Assembly: GCA_037039925.1 (NCBI GenBank)
Contig: JAXRKP010000378.1
Coordinates: 88,501-152,500 of the forward strand
Origin: Doris montereyensis
Taxonomy: Eukaryota; Mollusca; Gastropoda; Nudibranchia; Dorididae
Length of the DNA: 64,000 nt
Direction: 5' to 3'
This document shows positions 60,690 to 64,000 of the stretch, in pieces. A model generated the notes under the pieces. The model saw only the letters and a program-made list of their open reading frames with translations, was not told the origin of the DNA and did no database searches. The position numbers were made by a program, and so were the translations under genes. Numbering within the stretch: the stretch's first letter is position 1; the number at the start of each line of letters is the position of its first letter.

Positions 60690-62135
60690 GTCCAATGACA
60701 CTGACAGATTTCAAGAATTGAGTTAGTCCAATAACACTGACAGTGATTTCAAGAATTGAGTTAGTCCAATAACGCTGACAGTGATCTCAAGAATTGATTG
60801 GTCCAATAACACTGACAGTGATTTCAAGAATTGAGTTAGTCCAATAACACTGACAGTGATCCTGGCAAATTGAGTTAGTCCAATAACACTGACAGTGATT
60901 TCAAAAATTGAGTTGGTCCAATAACACTGACAGTGATGTAAAAAATTGAGTTGGTCCAATAACACTGACAGTGATGTAAAAAATTGAGTTGGTCCAATAA
61001 CACTGACAGTGATGTAAAATTGAGTAGTCCAATAACACTGACAGTGATTTTTGAGTTGGTCCAATAACACGGACAGTGATTTCAAAATTGAGTTTGGTCC
61101 AATAAAACTGACAGCGATCTCAAGAATTGAGCTAGTCAAATGACGCTAACAGTGATTTCAGAATTGAGTTGGCTCATCGACTCTGACAGTGATTCTCAAG
61201 AATTGAGTTAGTCCAATAACACCGATAGTGATATCAAGAATTGAGTTGGTCCAATAACGCGATACTCGATATCAAGAATTGAGTCGGTCTAATGACTCCG
61301 ACACTGATATCAAGAATTGAGTTTGGTCTAATGGACTCTGACACTGATATCAAGAATTGAGTTTGATATCAAGAATTGACTCAATGACACTGATATCAAG
61401 AATTGAGTTGGTCCAATAACGCTGACACTGATATCAAGAATTGAGTTTGGTCTAATGACTTCGACACTGATATCAAGAATTGAGTTTGGTCTAATAACAC
61501 TGACACTGATATCAAGAATTGGAGTTGGTCCAATAACACTGACACTGATATCAAGAATTGAGTTTGGTCTAATGACTCTGACACTGATATCAAGAATTGA
61601 GTTTGGTCTAATGACTCTGGACACTGATTTCAAGAATTGAGTTAGTCCAATAACACTGACAGTGATTTCAAGAATTGAGTTAGTCCAATAACACTGACAG
61701 TGATCTCAAAATTGAGTTGGTCCAATAACGCTGACAGTGATCTCAAGAATTGAGTTGGTCCAATAACGCTGACAGTGATCTCAAGTTGAATTGAGTTGGT
61801 CCACAACGCTGACAGTGATCTCAAGAATTGGAGTTGGTATAATGACGCTGACAGTGATCTCAAGAATTGAGTTAGTCCAATGACTTGACAATGATATCAA
61901 GAATTGAGTTGGTCTAATGACTTGACACTGATATCAAGAATTGAGTTTGGTCTAATGACTCTGACACTGATATCAAGAATTGAGTTGGTCTAATAACTCT
62001 GACACTGATATCAAGAATTGAGTTTATCCAATAACTCTGACACTGATATCAAGAATTGAGTTTGGTCTAATGACTCTGACACTGATATCAAGAATTGAGT
62101 TTGGTCAATGACTCTGACACTGATATCAAGAATTG
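60690..62135 (+). repeat. 38-bp minisatellite, about 38 copies
   Basis: Units of TTTCAAGAATTGAGTTAGTC plus CAATAACACTGACAGTGA. Two subfamilies form blocks: a GACAGTGAT type (60690-61200 and 61630-61870) and a GACACTGATATC type (61260-61620 and 61900-62135). Unit lengths vary more than in the other arrays. Lies between two exons of the minus-strand gene. Confidence 0.92.
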
Positions 62136-62149
62136 AGCTTAGTGTTGTT

Positions 62150-62624
62150 GAAGTTATTTGCCTGTTATAGTGTCTGTTTGTTAATTTGCCTTGTCTATGT
62201 GTCTGTTTGTTAATTTGCCTCCGTTCATGTGTCTGTTTGTTAATTTGCCTGTCTATGTGTCTGTTTGTTAATTTGCCTGTCTATGTGTCTGTTTGTTAAT
62301 TTGCCTGTCCAGTGTGTCTGCTTGCACAATTTGCTCCTATGTGTCTGCTTGTTAATTTGCCTGTCTATGTGTCTGTTTGTTAATTTACCTGCTCCATGTC
62401 TTCCGTTTTGTTAATTTGCCTGTCTCATGTGTCTGTTTGTTAATTTGCCTGTCTATGTGTCTGTGTCTGTGCCTCTGCTCGTGCCTATGCCTGTGCCTCC
62501 TGCCTCTGCCTCTGCCTGTGCCTCTGCCTCCGCTCTCTGCCGTCTGCCTCTGTTTCTGTCTCTCTGTCTGTCTGCCTGCCTCCGTCTGTTGTCTGTTTCT
62601 GTCTCTCTCGTCTGTCTGCCCGCT

Positions 62625-62690
<66 letters not shown>
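62150..62690 (+). repeat. 28-bp minisatellite passing into TCTG/CT repeats
   Basis: About ten units of TATGTGTCTGTTTGTTAATT TGCCTGTC to 62460, then CTGTGCC and CTGTCTGT low-complexity sequence and a short CT run to 62690. Confidence 0.9.
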
Positions 62691-62691
<1 letters not shown>

Positions 62692-62792
62692 TTCTTCTTT
62701 CTCCTCCCTTAAGACAAAGGTAAATTACAATAACGCATAGAGAAACATGAAAAAACACCAGTGTGAATCTAAAGACGAAAAACTAAACCTAC

Positions 62793-62868
62793 CAACAGCT
62801 TCTTTGTCGACTGGCCAATTCCTTCGAGATCTTCGACGATGACGTTTTTTCCATTTCACCTCCATGGC
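62793..62868 (-). CDS. Convergent gene of unknown function, basic exon
   Basis: Minus strand acceptor TACATCGCAG, donor GTTG with GTAGGT. 76 nt, phase 0 in and phase 1 out, joining in frame to the exon at 60345. Encodes AMEVKWKKRHRRRSRRNW and then PVDKEAV. The Lys/Arg cluster could be a nuclear-localisation or nucleic-acid or membrane-binding patch. Confidence 0.65.
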
Positions 62869-63089
62869 CTGCGATGTATAGAAAGAGGATAACACAACAC
62901 ATTCATACCTTACGGAATTATGTCTGTAAATGCCTGCGCTTTATCAGCTAATTTTAAAAATAACGAACGAATTTACAACTAGACGAACAAAGCATCGCTA
63001 TTTCTGAATGCCACTGTTGTCTCGAGATTATAAGAAAAAATGTCCATATCACAACTATTCTTAATATCCATAAAAGAAGAGGAAATTAA

Positions 63090-63335
63090 ACTTCCATTAA
63101 GGCCATTATGACCCATAGAGACGGATCTTATCCTGGTTTTTATAGTGTGAAGCGGAACGGATGATAATAATCACCTCGCGAACAAATCTGATACAGGTTG
63201 TTACTTCAGCCAACGCCTGTACTTATTTGCACTTCTGTCGAGTAGGGAACATGCATCTTAAGTGTCTTTCCCAAGGAACACAACGTCGAAACTAGCTTGG
63301 CTAGGATTTGAACTCGGACTCTGGCCACCGACGTG
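63090..63335 (-). repeat. SINE family A, minus orientation
   Basis: Minus strand: GTGGCCAGAGTCCGAGTTCA, AATCCTAGCCAAGC, TTCCTTGGGAAAGACACTTA and CACTATAAAAACC. The head is degraded. It is in an intron of the minus-strand gene. Confidence 0.75.
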
Positions 63336-63361
63336 GACAAAGAAAATAAAACACAAGAAAA

Positions 63362-63891
<530 letters not shown>

Positions 63892-64000
63892 CTGTAGACA
63901 TGACACACACACACATGGTGGTTTACAAGGGCTTGCTCTGAGCCTTTGAGCAGAAATAAACTATAATAACTCAATATATTGTGATACTTAAGCATGCACG

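Overview
The window is animal nuclear DNA: AT-rich, intron-dominated and full of tandem repeats, with GT-AG introns, tRNA-derived SINEs and non-LTR retrotransposon remains. The overall character suggests an invertebrate, perhaps a mollusc, but the species assignment is only inference. There is no bacterial-style operon, CRISPR array or rRNA.

Positions 1-49649 (+ strand) hold most of one gene, which I identify as the early endosome antigen 1 (EEA1) orthologue. I could chain 35 exons (plus one possible microexon) by splice sites and reading-frame phase. Together they encode roughly 1300 residues of almost uninterrupted coiled coil, ending in a FYVE zinc finger (WTED, RKHHCRNCG, RVCD, eight Cys ligands) and a TAG stop at 49647-49649. 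The N-terminal C2H2 finger and first exons must lie upstream of the window. The protein is expected to tether early endosomes by binding PI3P and Rab5.

Nearly every larger intron carries its own private minisatellite or microsatellite (units of 9 to 110 bp, plus long CT, CTT, TA, GA and AAT runs). At least three SINE-like families, three other dispersed repeats and two copies of one retrotransposon are also present. The best preserved retrotransposon copy (2131 to about 5330, minus strand) still shows endonuclease and reverse-transcriptase motifs but is broken.

About 49650-59000 is 3' UTR and intergenic sequence with tandem repeats, SINEs and the second retrotransposon fragment. From 63891 down to 59446 (minus strand) the last four exons of a second, convergent gene can be chained by phase. 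Its protein (about 230 C-terminal residues visible) has a very basic stretch and two hydrophobic-patterned helices; I do not recognise it.

Seven EEA1 exons and one exon of the second gene need single-base corrections to stay in frame, several of them at homopolymers, and one EEA1 exon has an in-frame TAG. I read most of these as uncorrected long-read assembly errors rather than pseudogene decay, because splice sites, phases and the FYVE residues are preserved. The most unusual feature is exon 31222-31320, which lies between an array of about 22 acceptor-like units and an array of about 24 donor-like units that begins at its own 5' splice site.
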